Below, in pieces: positions 49,086-58,198 of a DNA stretch of 64,000 nt (the first letter of the stretch is position 1; each line of letters opens with the position of its first letter). Origin of the DNA: Rummeliibacillus suwonensis (GTDB lineage: Bacteria; Bacillota; Bacilli; Bacillales_A; Planococcaceae); NCBI RefSeq assembly GCF_007896435.1, contig NZ_VCBL01000001.1:1563857-1627856 (forward strand). Direction: 5' to 3'. A model generated the notes under the pieces. The model did not search any database. It saw only the letters and a list, made by a program, of their open reading frames with translations, and was not told the DNA's origin. Position numbers and translations under genes: made by a program.

Positions 49086-49520
49086 TTATCTATAATATCT
49101 GTAGACTTCTTCAGCAATATCATTTGCAAAACGGTCAGATATTTCTCTGTCCATTTTATGTAGAGCTTGTGCTAGATTAACTATTAATTGTGGTCTGTCT
49201 TCAATGTTAGTTAATGTCATTAAAGTTGCTAATGATACTATTAATTCTTTGTAATCAATTTCATTTTGACTATAAATCACTGTATAACTATCGCTATCAA
49301 GAAAATCACCTATAAATATTTGGTATCTAAAAGGATGATTTTCTGTATCACTTTTTAATAAGCTTTTAGCTAAATCCAGCAAATACTCAATAGAATAATT
49401 TGAATACTCTTTTTTAAAATTATACACAGTTTCTTTTCCACCGTGTTCCATCAAGATATCTTCCCAAATCAGTGTTAGTTTTCTATTATCCAAATTCATC
49501 ATTATCCATCCCTTCAACAC
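49086..49520 (-). CDS. Hypothetical prophage protein, 144 aa
   Basis: Soluble, helical and acidic; ATGs at 49502 and 49499 follow a more upstream one at 49520, so the start is open. There is a hairpin (GCACCTCAATTGAGATGC) just after it at about 49051-49068. It shows short resemblance to the end of the protein at 57417 (NEFANELMEELYDRYYKS against NDIAEEVYRYYR). The family is unknown. Confidence 0.6.
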   Translation of the reverse strand: MLKGWIMMNLDNRKLTLIWEDILMEHGGKETVYNFKKEYSNYSIEYLLDLAKSLLKSDTENHPFRYQIFIGDFLDSDSYTVIYSQNEIDYKELIVSLATLMTLTNIEDRPQLIVNLAQALHKMDREISDRFANDIAEEVYRYYR

Positions 49521-49594
49521 TAATCATAATGCATAAGCGAATAATTGTATTTAATAGAAATATAATGAAAATAATAACTATAGCATGTAAAGTA

Positions 49595-49924
49595 CTATTT
49601 ATATTTCCATACTACTTTTTGGAATCTATCACGTTCAGTATGATTTTTTCTAAGAATTTTTAAGAATTCATCCTTTGAAGGTCTGTCAATAATATCGGAA
49701 ACATCATTCGAAGTCCACTTTCTATTCCCTATCCGATACCCTTCTTCATTTAATCTATTCGCAACTTCTACAACTCTTCCGCAGTGAGCATAATATTTAA
49801 TTGCCTTTTGTTCAGGAGTATCTTCAGGATATAACTCAGCAGTTTTCACAAATCTTTCAATTTTTTGAATTGCTTCTTTTAAGATATCAATATCCTTTAT
49901 TGCATTTTCTACTGTGTATTTCAA
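49595..49924 (-). CDS. Hypothetical prophage protein with helix-turn-helix-like part
   Basis: 109 aa. An N-terminal coiled-coil (IKDIDILKEAIQKIERFVKTAELY) leads to a part that looks like an HTH (AIKYYAHCGRVVEVANRLNEEGYRIGNRKWTSNDVSDII), as found in small transcription-related phage proteins near the late operon. It could be an ArpU/RinA-like late gene activator by position, but the sequence is not decisive. Confidence 0.55.
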   Translation of the reverse strand: MKYTVENAIKDIDILKEAIQKIERFVKTAELYPEDTPEQKAIKYYAHCGRVVEVANRLNEEGYRIGNRKWTSNDVSDIIDRPSKDEFLKILRKNHTERDRFQKVVWKYK

Positions 49925-50062
49925 AATCCCACTCCATTCTACATTTTTATAGATATTTTACTCATCTCTCTTCAATAATCATAATATAAAAGGAAATGTA
50001 TGTAAATATATAAAGGATTTGATCTATTAATGTCGAATTACATATTTAAAGGAGGTGGTTTT

Positions 50063-50248
50063 ATGGCAAATAATTTCCTAAAACCTGGCGATAAAACTCC
50101 AGAGTCTGGACAATATGGCTTATTTGGTTCAAGAGGTGGTTCAAAAGGAGTTGAAATAACCAGTGTTAAAAACAAACCTCTACCACCTACACCAGAACCT
50201 GGTATGCAATACAAACTATTAGATAAAACTAAACATAAGAAAAAGTAA
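50063..50248 (+). CDS. YjzC-like small protein
   Basis: 61 aa beginning MANNFLKPGDKTPESGQYGLFGSRGG, with PPTPEPGMQYKLLDKTKHKKK at the end; both are typical of the YjzC family. ATG at 50063 is chosen because AAAGGAGGT sits just upstream, while an ATG at 50030 has no site. It is the only plus-strand gene between the terminase and the integrase. A hairpin terminator follows at 50255. Function unknown. Confidence 0.82.
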   Translation: MANNFLKPGDKTPESGQYGLFGSRGGSKGVEITSVKNKPLPPTPEPGMQYKLLDKTKHKKK

Positions 50249-50254
50249 TAATAG

Positions 50255-50284
50255 AGACTACCTTATTTTATTGTAGGGTAGTCT
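50255..50284 (+). terminator. Terminator of the YjzC-like gene
   Basis: AGACTACC and GGTAGTCT pair perfectly around an AT-rich loop, seven bases after the stop, followed by TAAAACTTTTAT. Confidence 0.75.
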
Positions 50285-50347
50285 TAAAACTTTTATAAAT
50301 ATATCTTTGCAGTCTCAATAAATATGATTTAATTTTCTTAATTTATA

Positions 50348-50641
50348 TTAATAATAAAATATTCCTTGCGATGGATCAGCTACAATACAAAAAGAATCAT
50401 TTTCTCCATATCTTTGTTCGAATTCTGAAGCTTTTTTTAGATAGTTAAAAAGCTCTGATGTTAGTTGTATTTCATCAGAATTGTAATAAAATGTTATACC
50501 ATTAAATGAAATTAGTGAATCTGTTTCATCTTTAGATAGCTTACTCACAAGAATATCATCATTATCACATTTTGAATGTACTATTACTGTTTCATCATCT
50601 TCATACCTAATTCTTGTTCTATCAACTACAATGCTACTCAT
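50348..50641 (-). CDS. Hypothetical prophage protein, 97 aa
   Basis: A short acidic protein, convergent with the YjzC-like gene. No known motif. Strings: MSSIVVDRTRIRYEDDETVIVHSKC and LISFNGITFYYNSDEIQLTSELFNYLKKASEFEQRYGENDSF. It lies in a minus-strand early cluster with an HNH homing-type nuclease and a Bro-N antirepressor upstream. Confidence 0.6.
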   Translation of the reverse strand: MSSIVVDRTRIRYEDDETVIVHSKCDNDDILVSKLSKDETDSLISFNGITFYYNSDEIQLTSELFNYLKKASEFEQRYGENDSFCIVADPSQGIFYY

Positions 50642-50690
50642 TATGTATTCTCCGTTCTATAATTTTCTAAATATGTATACTTGCTATGTA

Positions 50691-51242
50691 TTAGTTATAT
50701 AAAATATTTTTTAATGTTTGAGGACTTAAATTGTATTTATTAATCATAGCCTTGAAACCATGAATCTTATCTCTAGGAATATAATTCTCCTTTATGTATT
50801 CTTTTTGCTCATTTGTTAATCTTATAACTCGTTTTCGCTGAATCTTATTTCTACGGCAATTTTCTGCATGTGTTAGGTATCTTAAGTTATCTATGCAGTT
50901 ATTTTGACGATTGAGATCAATGTGATCCACTTCTAATTTTTCCATATTATCAACTGGCTTAAATATCATCATAACTAATCTATGCACTTGGAAATGTTTT
51001 ACTTTTCCTTTATGAATCGAATCCTTATCGCTATAGATTCCTATTTGACAGTAACCGTCACGATCTATTTTTTGGCTTCGGATAGTCAACTTTCCATTTT
51101 TGATACTTATAACTGTCCCATTTGCACTAATCCAATATCTACTAAAATTAGGTATCTGTCTAAATAACTCAACTCGTCCATCTGGTAGTTGTATTACTTC
51201 TTCATTCATATCAATCTTAACTTTATTAATTAATTCGTTCAT
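50691..51242 (-). CDS. HNH homing-type endonuclease with NUMOD4-like start
   Basis: 183 aa. NUMOD4-like N-terminus: VELFRQIPNFSRYWISANGTVISIKNGK; HNH core: HRLVMMIFKPVDNMEKLEVDHIDLNRQNNCIDNLRYLTHAENCRRN (DHxDLNxxNN histidine and Asn). A C-terminal part (LTNEQKEYIKENYIPRDKIHGFKAMINKYN) looks like an HTH. Such free-standing nucleases are selfish passengers in phages. It is not the packaging HNH protein, which lies at 48268-48508. Confidence 0.9.
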   Translation of the reverse strand: MNELINKVKIDMNEEVIQLPDGRVELFRQIPNFSRYWISANGTVISIKNGKLTIRSQKIDRDGYCQIGIYSDKDSIHKGKVKHFQVHRLVMMIFKPVDNMEKLEVDHIDLNRQNNCIDNLRYLTHAENCRRNKIQRKRVIRLTNEQKEYIKENYIPRDKIHGFKAMINKYNLSPQTLKNILYN

Positions 51243-51387
51243 TTATATCCATCCCATTCATTTTTAATTCGAACGGATTCCATCCCTTAAATAGTTGTCA
51301 CCTCACAACTTGTAGACAAAATAAAAAGACTCTTCCCAAAACAGGAAAAGCCTTTAATATGTATGTATTTAGTTATTACTATATGTA

Positions 51388-52116
51388 CTATGCTAATTTC
51401 TTTTTCACTTGTGCCAACTTTCCTCTAGTTTGATTATGTTTTACACTTTTAATATCTAATTCAATTGTTTTAACGCATTCACTCATCAATGATTTTAATT
51501 CAAATTTATATTGACTTCTATAATAATGTTCTCTTTCTTTTGCAATCTTTAAAATTACATTCATAATTTTAATCTTACTATCAGCAACTGATAGCTTCTT
51601 ATCACTACGTCTTGTTTTACTAGTTCTTTCATACTCTAATCTAGTTTTATTTTGTACATGCCATTCAATACATTTTTGATACTCTTCTGCAAAGAACTCA
51701 GCACCAATTTTAGAAAATGTAACATCAAGCATATTGTAGTTGTATGATTTTTGTTCAATTGTAGCTTCTTCAGATACGTACAATCCATTCTTGCGTATTT
51801 CAGGTAAAACCTCGCTAGTTACCCATCTTTTAAATTGTTTTGCGGTATCTAATTTTGATCCAAATATCAGGCTATATAACCCTGATTCGTTGATTATAAC
51901 TGCTTTCGATTTGTAATTTGAACCAGTCCCCTGAATCAGGGTAGTGGTTTTATCTTCAATATCAACATGTGTTGCAATAGCATTTTCTGGTTTAACATAA
52001 CCTAAAATTGTTGCAACATCTTTCCCTACAAAATACGCTTCGTCATCAACTAATACTGTTCTTACTTTTTGATTTAAATACTCAAATACTTTTACTTGTT
52101 TCATGTTAAAATCCAT
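51388..52116 (-). CDS. Bro-N/ORF6C-type antirepressor
   Basis: A 242-aa protein with a Bro-N domain: VKVFEYLNQKVRTVLVDDEAYFVGKDVATILGY, then NESGLYSLIFGSKLDTAKQFKRWVTSEVLPEIRKNGLY. The C-terminal part is basic and helical (LKIAKEREHYYRSQYKFELKSLM...). Phage antirepressors of this type counter the lysogeny repressor and help induction. The repressor gene here is probably 58655-59104. A GATTTTAAC run precedes the start (ATG 52116); AAGGATGG is a moderate site. Confidence 0.9.
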   Translation of the reverse strand: MDFNMKQVKVFEYLNQKVRTVLVDDEAYFVGKDVATILGYVKPENAIATHVDIEDKTTTLIQGTGSNYKSKAVIINESGLYSLIFGSKLDTAKQFKRWVTSEVLPEIRKNGLYVSEEATIEQKSYNYNMLDVTFSKIGAEFFAEEYQKCIEWHVQNKTRLEYERTSKTRRSDKKLSVADSKIKIMNVILKIAKEREHYYRSQYKFELKSLMSECVKTIELDIKSVKHNQTRGKLAQVKKKLA

Positions 52117-52320
52117 CCTTTATTTTATGATTTTTTTGATTGAGTAAGCACGAGAGTCATCTTCCACTTTTTCAAGCGACAACCCTCATCTTACTTCTCT
52201 CAACTCTGCTCAGCTCAGCTCAACTAAAAATAAAGAAAGGCAAAATTGGTAAACCTTTAAGCCAATACGATCATGTCATATCGGGTAATGTCAGTCATCT
52301 CACACTAACTAATTTCACTG

Positions 52321-52455
52321 TTAATCATCTTCTCGCCAAGGATCATTTTTAGATGCCACAGGTAATCCATCATTATTTCTTACTGTGTTCTTTTCAGCTA
52401 TTTCATGTAATTTACTTCTATTGCGTTTTACTACATCTTTTAATATTCTAACCAT
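52321..52455 (-). CDS. Small phage protein, 44 aa
   Basis: MVRILKDVVKRNRSKLHEIAEKN...RNNDGLPVASKNDPWREDD. Short proteins ending VASKNDxWRE recur in early regions of Firmicutes prophages; role unknown. AAAAAGGAG abuts the ATG with no spacer, so initiation may be weak or use another codon. Confidence 0.55.
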   Translation of the reverse strand: MVRILKDVVKRNRSKLHEIAEKNTVRNNDGLPVASKNDPWREDD

Positions 52456-52516
52456 CTCCTTTTTAATTTTAACGGATTAAATCCCTAGTTGAGTGCCACA
52501 TCACACCCTGATAAAG

Positions 52517-52705
52517 CTATTTATTCTCTAATTCAGCAATTGCACTTTTCAATTTTTCGATGTTTGATCGACTCATTTCGCAATTGTTGTTTAGATACTG
52601 ACTTAGTAAACTCGTTGATATGCCGATTTCTTTTGCAATTTGTTTTGAGGTCACTCCAGCTTTCTTAAATTTTAAAAACACTAATAGTTTTTCTTCATCT
52701 GACAC
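52517..52705 (-). CDS. Small helix-turn-helix protein
   Basis: 62 aa: LLVFLKFKKAGVTSKQIAKEIGISTSLLSQYLNNNCEMSRSNIEKLKSAIAEL, a complete XRE-like HTH. It has no dimerisation domain and may act as a Cro-like or transcription accessory protein. Located downstream of the polymerase-like gene and upstream of the antirepressor. Confidence 0.8.
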   Translation of the reverse strand: MSDEEKLLVFLKFKKAGVTSKQIAKEIGISTSLLSQYLNNNCEMSRSNIEKLKSAIAELENK

Positions 52706-53064
52706 TTTTATTCACCATCTTTCTGTTAAAATTTTAATTAATACATAGTTCTAATTGCTTATATTAGTATTCAGTGTTGATTTGTATTTTAATTTATAGT
52801 ATGTTTTAAATAGATAATTTTAAAGTAATTTAATTTTAAAAAATAATAATGTAGATTGACAGAACAGCAGTCCGTTTTAAAGACTGCTCTCTATCATCAC
52901 ATACACATAATAATAAAAGGAGAAATTAATAATGAACACTAGTAAGATATAAATAAGTTTAGTTTAAAAAATATTTATACCTTTACCATATTATCCACTT
53001 TCACCTTGCCCCTCAAAACTTCGATAAACATTGGAGTTAGGTAGTCATGATTTTGAAAGATGTA
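52706..53064. other. Gap downstream of the polymerase-like gene with an inverted repeat
   Basis: No gene of reasonable size. AGCAGTC CGTTTTAA GACTGCT at about 52867-52888 is a hairpin that could end the polymerase transcript. A plus-strand AAAGGAG with ATG at 52932 opens only MNTSKI before a stop. Confidence 0.5.
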
Positions 53065-55920
53065 TTACTTTTTTGCAGATTTTTGTGTAAAGCAACTCAT
53101 AAATGCATCATGTTTTGTATTATATAATGTGTTAAATAGTTTAATTAGACTATTGCATTTTCCACCTTCAACTGAATGGTTAACAATTGCGTACACGGTT
53201 TTGTTATTCATTTTTCGTTTTCCAATCGCTTCGTTCAGTTCTTCTGTGACATCTGCTAATAGTCTATATTTTTCTTCCGTTTTGTCGTCATCATCTTCGA
53301 GATTACTGTATTTTGCATTGATACTTTTTACTTTATTAACATAGTCATTTACAAATTGAATTGTAATTTCTTCTTGTTTTTGATTGTAACCTCTAAATTT
53401 GACATCATTTAATAATAATTCAACCTCAACATTTTTATGTCTGTCTGCATATTCTTTTTTAATAACCAATTGTAGATAATCCATCGGTGTTTCATATTTC
53501 GCATTGCCCCATTTTGTATTATTGTTACTATTGTTATTACTTTTTTTCTCAATCGTTTTAAAGAACAAAGGTTTAGCAACCAACTCTTCATTTTTATCAT
53601 TAACAACTGGCATGTACTCAACAAGTTCCTTCTTAATACGCTCAATCTCATCTTTTAGATTAACTTTGTAGAATCTCTTGGCCATATCTATCGCTAACAT
53701 GCTAGCTATTGTAACAACATCCGTATATTTTAATATTTTTTGTAAAGTAGCATCATCTTTATTTTTCGATTTTAGATTCCCGTATATACTTTGTGCTAAT
53801 TGTCCGAGGTTAACTATTTCGCCTATAATTTTCGTACTCTCGCTCAATTTGTTATCTATCTTACAAGCATCTTTATTAGTTAAACGATATTTAACACTTT
53901 TCTCTGGTTCGATACCGTTCACAACTACATTACATTTTCCGTACACTTTATCTACTAACTCGAGTAGCAATTTATTGTTACTTACATAAATTTGATCAGA
54001 ATCAAAGTCACATCCTGAAAGACGATCCATTATTGGTGTACACACACTATTGATTACGATTATGTTATTACTCAATTCAAAATATGTATTAATTTCTTTA
54101 TTATATGTATTTGTAAATCTAGCATAATTTGAACTAGCAGTATGGGGATGACGTGCCCCAACTAACTCCTCATTCCAATCAAATAATTTACAGTAAACTT
54201 GATTGTCATGTAATGCTAATGATTTTACATTTTCAGTGTCATATCGACCAATTGCACGGTAAAGGTATTCTATTGGATTACTTAATAATACGCAGTTATC
54301 ACTCTTAGCTATGCGAAGATGCCCCTTCTTAACGTGCTTGATGTAGTTTCGGATTACATCTTTTCTGAAATCACGAAACATTTTTGTTCCTTCAAAATCA
54401 TTATTTAATTGATATAACTCGTACATCATCTTATTACTATTTACCGCATTAGCTGTTTTAAGTATATGTTCTGCAAATATTTCATCATTATTTTTAAGTT
54501 GTTCTATGTATTTGATTTCAAAATCGGCTAATTGCTTAACATTATCAAATTTAGCTGGTAACGTATTTAGTAGTTGATAGCTCGTTTGTTGTAATACTTC
54601 TCCTTGTTCGTTTGTACCCTGTTTTGATGTCTTTTCGTGTTTAACTACGCCAAATTTACAACCATCTTTTTCAATAAACTTTTTCCAATGATCATACATT
54701 TTCTTTTTACCGCCAACATAATCAGCAAATTTTAATGCTTTTAAGGAGTTTGGAGTTGTAATGAGATGTACGTCTTTCGCATATATAAGATCTCCAAACA
54801 TGTCCTTGATTTGCCATTCTTCGAATTTAATGTTAGCTGGATGCTTATCTTTTAAAAATTGTTGAACATTTGTAGCAAACGCAGCCGATTTGTACATATG
54901 ATTTCTTAGAAGCATCATAGATTGTCCATCTTTGAAGTAACTAGCTTTTAATAATGATTGACCATCCCAAATATCGTTTTTAATTTTATGATCATCAACA
55001 GTTGTACTATCTAATTTTGTGATTTTTTTACCTTCATTATCTATGTATGTGACTGGTTTGACAACATTAACAGTATCTCTAAACACGCTCTTAACATCAT
55101 CAATTAATAAGATATTTTCTGATTTAATAGTAAGCGTATCCTCAATGCTCGAACTAATCAATGACTCATAACTCATGAGTGCTGGTAAGTCAATTTCATT
55201 GGCCTGTTGCATTTGTTTGTTCAATCCTAATCGTGACCAGTTGATCATCGTATCATGCAGTGATTTCTTTATAAACAAACATTTTCCTGTACGACTTTTA
55301 GCACTTGATCTTTTATAAAATACGTACTCGATAGTTTCTTCTGATTCAATTTCAGATTTTCCATCTTTAGTTTTCTTCCATTTTGGAAAAGTTAATTTAA
55401 AGCCTTCTGTATACAGTTTTTCACGCAATTTACTTCGATTTAAACCTTTCCATTTCGGATTCCTTTTATTTCCTTTCAACTCAGATTCAATTAGTTGTAT
55501 ATAGTTGTTTTTATTCTCAATATCCTTAGTTAAACTTTTATATTCTTGTTTGTCTATGTATTCACCATTTTCATCAACTAGTTTAGATTGTTCTTCTTTT
55601 ATTTCATCAATTTTTTTGGTTAGTTTAGTAATCAAATTTCTCCCACTGATAACCTTTTGACTAAACTCAACATTGATAATATCATTTGTATATAACTTAG
55701 ATTGTTCTTTCTCTTTTTTAGTACGAGTTTTATTTTTCGTAAAAGCATCAAAATCTTTAAGCGATAACATTTTTTCAAGCTCTAAACTATAAGGCAGTGC
55801 CCCTTTGTACTCTTCAAAATTTCTAATTCGTCTACATCTCACATTATTACTGTAAATATCACTAGCTTCGATTGATTTAATATAGATTGATTTGTTCATA
55901 TTATGTATAATTCTCTCCAT
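53065..55920 (-). CDS. Single-chain two-barrel RNA polymerase-like protein (YonO/QDE-1 type)
   Basis: 951 aa, the largest early gene. At residues 638-642 it has DFDSD in RLSGCDFDSDQIYV, the metal-binding DxDxD of the double-psi beta-barrel polymerases. The usual form is DFDGD in YonO and RNAP beta' or DLDGD in QDE-1-like enzymes; the Gly is Ser here, all three Asp are kept. Upstream are KFGVVKHEKTS...LQQTSYQLLNTL and ARHPHTASSNYARF, which fit the first barrel and the RxPxxxS stretch of this family. SPbeta YonO is a DNA-dependent RNA polymerase. Here it may transcribe phage late genes or make primers; that is inference. The start is at 55920 or at ATG 55899; no strong site decides. Confidence 0.85.
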   Translation of the reverse strand: MERIIHNMNKSIYIKSIEASDIYSNNVRCRRIRNFEEYKGALPYSLELEKMLSLKDFDAFTKNKTRTKKEKEQSKLYTNDIINVEFSQKVISGRNLITKLTKKIDEIKEEQSKLVDENGEYIDKQEYKSLTKDIENKNNYIQLIESELKGNKRNPKWKGLNRSKLREKLYTEGFKLTFPKWKKTKDGKSEIESEETIEYVFYKRSSAKSRTGKCLFIKKSLHDTMINWSRLGLNKQMQQANEIDLPALMSYESLISSSIEDTLTIKSENILLIDDVKSVFRDTVNVVKPVTYIDNEGKKITKLDSTTVDDHKIKNDIWDGQSLLKASYFKDGQSMMLLRNHMYKSAAFATNVQQFLKDKHPANIKFEEWQIKDMFGDLIYAKDVHLITTPNSLKALKFADYVGGKKKMYDHWKKFIEKDGCKFGVVKHEKTSKQGTNEQGEVLQQTSYQLLNTLPAKFDNVKQLADFEIKYIEQLKNNDEIFAEHILKTANAVNSNKMMYELYQLNNDFEGTKMFRDFRKDVIRNYIKHVKKGHLRIAKSDNCVLLSNPIEYLYRAIGRYDTENVKSLALHDNQVYCKLFDWNEELVGARHPHTASSNYARFTNTYNKEINTYFELSNNIIVINSVCTPIMDRLSGCDFDSDQIYVSNNKLLLELVDKVYGKCNVVVNGIEPEKSVKYRLTNKDACKIDNKLSESTKIIGEIVNLGQLAQSIYGNLKSKNKDDATLQKILKYTDVVTIASMLAIDMAKRFYKVNLKDEIERIKKELVEYMPVVNDKNEELVAKPLFFKTIEKKSNNNSNNNTKWGNAKYETPMDYLQLVIKKEYADRHKNVEVELLLNDVKFRGYNQKQEEITIQFVNDYVNKVKSINAKYSNLEDDDDKTEEKYRLLADVTEELNEAIGKRKMNNKTVYAIVNHSVEGGKCNSLIKLFNTLYNTKHDAFMSCFTQKSAKK

Positions 55921-56159
55921 TTCAATTTTATTTTTCGATTATGATATGTAATAAATTGGTACTAATTATTATGTGATATGTACATCAAGTTGGATAATCT
56001 GAATAAGTTACGTTTTGACGATATATATAATATAGTTATATAACTGTAATAATTGTTAAATTTTAATACTATTAACTACTAGACTTCTACATATTATATA
56101 AATATTAATGGCTTATATTAATATGTATCGCCAATTTATAACTTATTCGGTTTTCTAAT

Positions 56160-57098
56160 TTAAAATGGCAACTTTTCAAGTGGAATATCAATCTTCCCAC
56201 CGAATAAGTTTTCAAATTTCTCATCTCTCATTTTGTAATACTCGCTACTTCTTATTACTTTTAATTTTTGGTATGTTTGTGGTTCTACTAAAAATTTATC
56301 AAATTCATTAACGATATATGTATTAGACTTTCTTTCCTCTGGCTGTGTCGCCAAACAAAAATATTCCATATTATGTATAGTTTCAATCATCTTATGTTTA
56401 TTTAATTGGTCGAGATAACGTTCTAGTGTTTTCTTCGACACCCCTGTATCTTTTACCATTTGACGAATTGATATATCCCAACCTCCTAAAAATTTATCGT
56501 TCATCATTTTTATGTACGAATAAAGATAGAAAGCTGTACAGCCTAGTTTGTCATTCTGCATGGAGAATATGAAAACTTCAAATGGTACGCAATGGGTATT
56601 CATTATGTTATAAAACGTGCCTTCCTCATCTATATTACCTTCATCATCATATTCCCTTACAAATGCTTTAACAGGATATTTAATACTGTATTTTCTACTC
56701 AAATGTTTTTTTATATCTTGTTGAGTGAACCCATCCATGTCACTAAGCATAATAAATTTTAAACCTTCAAATTTATCTAATTCCCACATAACTGGAAAGT
56801 CTTTGACAGTTTGTGTATATCCAATTTGATCAAGTACGCCGTTCTTTTTTAAAATGTAATCAATAGTTTTTTGGTCTGGATGATAGCCCAATATTTCTTT
56901 AATTTGCTTATTGTTAATCCTAGTTTCATAATATTTTGTATATCTGTAAAGCCAATTAATTAAGTAGTAATAACTATAAGCAAACGGAATATGTACAGGT
57001 TTAATATCACTTTGTTTTAAATCTTCAAATATTTCATTTGGCATAAATACTTTTGATTCCATCTCGTTATATCGCAATAATTCTTTAATATCATTCAA
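56160..57098 (-). CDS. Winged-helix protein, possible replication or transcription initiator
   Basis: 312 aa, directly upstream of the polymerase-like gene. The C-terminal part holds an HTH (WDISIRQMVKDTGVSKKTLERYLDQLNKHKMIETI), preceded by FYLYSYIKMMNDK. The N-terminal half contains another helical, HTH-like stretch (RINNKQIKEILGYHPDQKTIDYILKKN). It resembles initiator-type proteins of plasmids and phages in layout, but I could not place it in a family. It is a candidate partner of the polymerase-like protein because they share a transcript. Confidence 0.65.
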   Translation of the reverse strand: MNDIKELLRYNEMESKVFMPNEIFEDLKQSDIKPVHIPFAYSYYYLINWLYRYTKYYETRINNKQIKEILGYHPDQKTIDYILKKNGVLDQIGYTQTVKDFPVMWELDKFEGLKFIMLSDMDGFTQQDIKKHLSRKYSIKYPVKAFVREYDDEGNIDEEGTFYNIMNTHCVPFEVFIFSMQNDKLGCTAFYLYSYIKMMNDKFLGGWDISIRQMVKDTGVSKKTLERYLDQLNKHKMIETIHNMEYFCLATQPEERKSNTYIVNEFDKFLVEPQTYQKLKVIRSSEYYKMRDEKFENLFGGKIDIPLEKLPF

Positions 57099-57121
57099 TA
57101 ATTATTCTTCCTTTCTATTTA

Positions 57122-57259
57122 TTACTTTTTGAACAATTTACTAGTAGCTTTGCCTATTGCTCGGTTGTATAATCGTTTACCAATTGTCCCCTTTTTTATT
57201 GCATTAATATTACCTAAAAATTTTGCAAAAGCATAAAGAAAACTCCTTAATCCGTTCAT
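57122..57259 (-). CDS. Small basic protein, 45 aa
   Basis: MNGLRSFLYAFAKFLGNINAIKKGTIGKRLYNRAIGKATSKLFKK: very basic, likely helical. Similar small proteins (INAIxKGxIGKRxxNRxxGKxTxKxFKK) occur in many Firmicutes phages. AAGGAATATAAATAAT precedes the ATG. It lies between the winged-helix gene and 57417-57821; role unknown. Confidence 0.7.
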   Translation of the reverse strand: MNGLRSFLYAFAKFLGNINAIKKGTIGKRLYNRAIGKATSKLFKK

Positions 57260-57416
57260 ATTATTTATATTCCTTTCTATATTTAATTTTTATTTAACGC
57301 TATAAGCATGATTGATAAGCGACAATACAAATTTTACTCATCAACCACACTATAACGCCTTATATGTACAACTGTGATGCTTTAAAGCTTATGATATGTG
57401 TGTTATTTGATTAGTT

Positions 57417-57821
57417 TTAATTTAATTTTGATTTGTAATAGCGATCATATAATTCTTCCATCAATTCATTAGCAAACTCATTTTCTTTTTTATCTTCGAT
57501 TTCCTCGATTGATTGGAATAGAAAATGGAATATATCCTCGTTTGAGAAATCTTTAATTTCTACTGGTTCAAGTTTATTAGCTTCGTTGATGATAAATTCC
57601 TGTTGAGTTTCAATATCTCTAACTTTCCATACTCGTCCTACATCAACTGTTGTGCCACCAAAAGTAACTGTGTTAATATTGTTAGCTAATGCATATGTGA
57701 TTGTGTCAGCTACATATTGTGATGTGATATTACCACTGCATTCGGTATCTAATACAAATGTCTGACCGTCTCCTCCTAAAATAATGTACGCAATACCTCT
57801 TACTTCTTGTGTGTTTGCCAT
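57417..57821 (-). CDS. Hypothetical prophage protein, 134 aa
   Basis: N-terminal beta-rich domain (GIAYIILGGDGQTFVLDTECSGNITSQYVADTITYALANNINTVTFGGTTVDVGRVWKVRD) and an acidic, helical tail (EEIEDKKENEFANELMEELYDRYYKSKLN). The tail resembles that of the 144-aa protein at 49086. No family recognised. AGAGATTTAACAATGG precedes the start. Confidence 0.6.
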   Translation of the reverse strand: MANTQEVRGIAYIILGGDGQTFVLDTECSGNITSQYVADTITYALANNINTVTFGGTTVDVGRVWKVRDIETQQEFIINEANKLEPVEIKDFSNEDIFHFLFQSIEEIEDKKENEFANELMEELYDRYYKSKLN

Positions 57822-57985
57822 TGTTAAATCTCTCCATTTCTATGTATTTTTTATTTTGGGATGGTTGATCCCAGTAGCCACTTAAAACTTTTAAATAGCT
57901 AATGCAATCAATCAACTTTTATAGATATTAGAGATGCAATTAAGCATCTCTAATTCTATGATCAAAAGAAATTTCATTAAATCTA

Positions 57986-58014
57986 TTGACATTTGATTAA
58001 AAATAGTGTATAAT
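57986..58014 (+). promoter_or_regulatory. Perfect consensus sigma-A promoter on the plus strand
   Basis: TTGACA, exactly 17 bases, TATAAT. The expected start is near 58021. No plus-strand gene follows until 59903; the transcript would pass a tiny MSIS reading frame and then run antisense to 58199-58624 and perhaps 58655-59104. It lies in the 57822-58198 gap, where I see no protein gene. Confidence 0.75.
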
Positions 58015-58198
58015 TCTAATAAGTTAATAGTTATTAAAGGCACTGGTATGTCTATAAGTTAGAAATAGATTCACATTTAATATTATCAGCTTTATTTTTA
58101 TTTGTCAATAGATTATTTTAAATATTTTTATTTATATTAAATTGACTGAATATTTAATATAAATATATCTTTTAATATGTTATGTTTCGTAACATATC

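Noticed and set aside
52915-52955. Plus-strand small gene after AAAGGAG at 52918
   Set aside because: The ATG opens only six codons before a stop.
53065-55920. DNA polymerase (family A or B) for the large early protein
   Set aside because: No 3'-5' exonuclease or family A/B motifs (such as DTDS or KxxxNxxYG); DxDxD with its context fits two-barrel RNA polymerases better.
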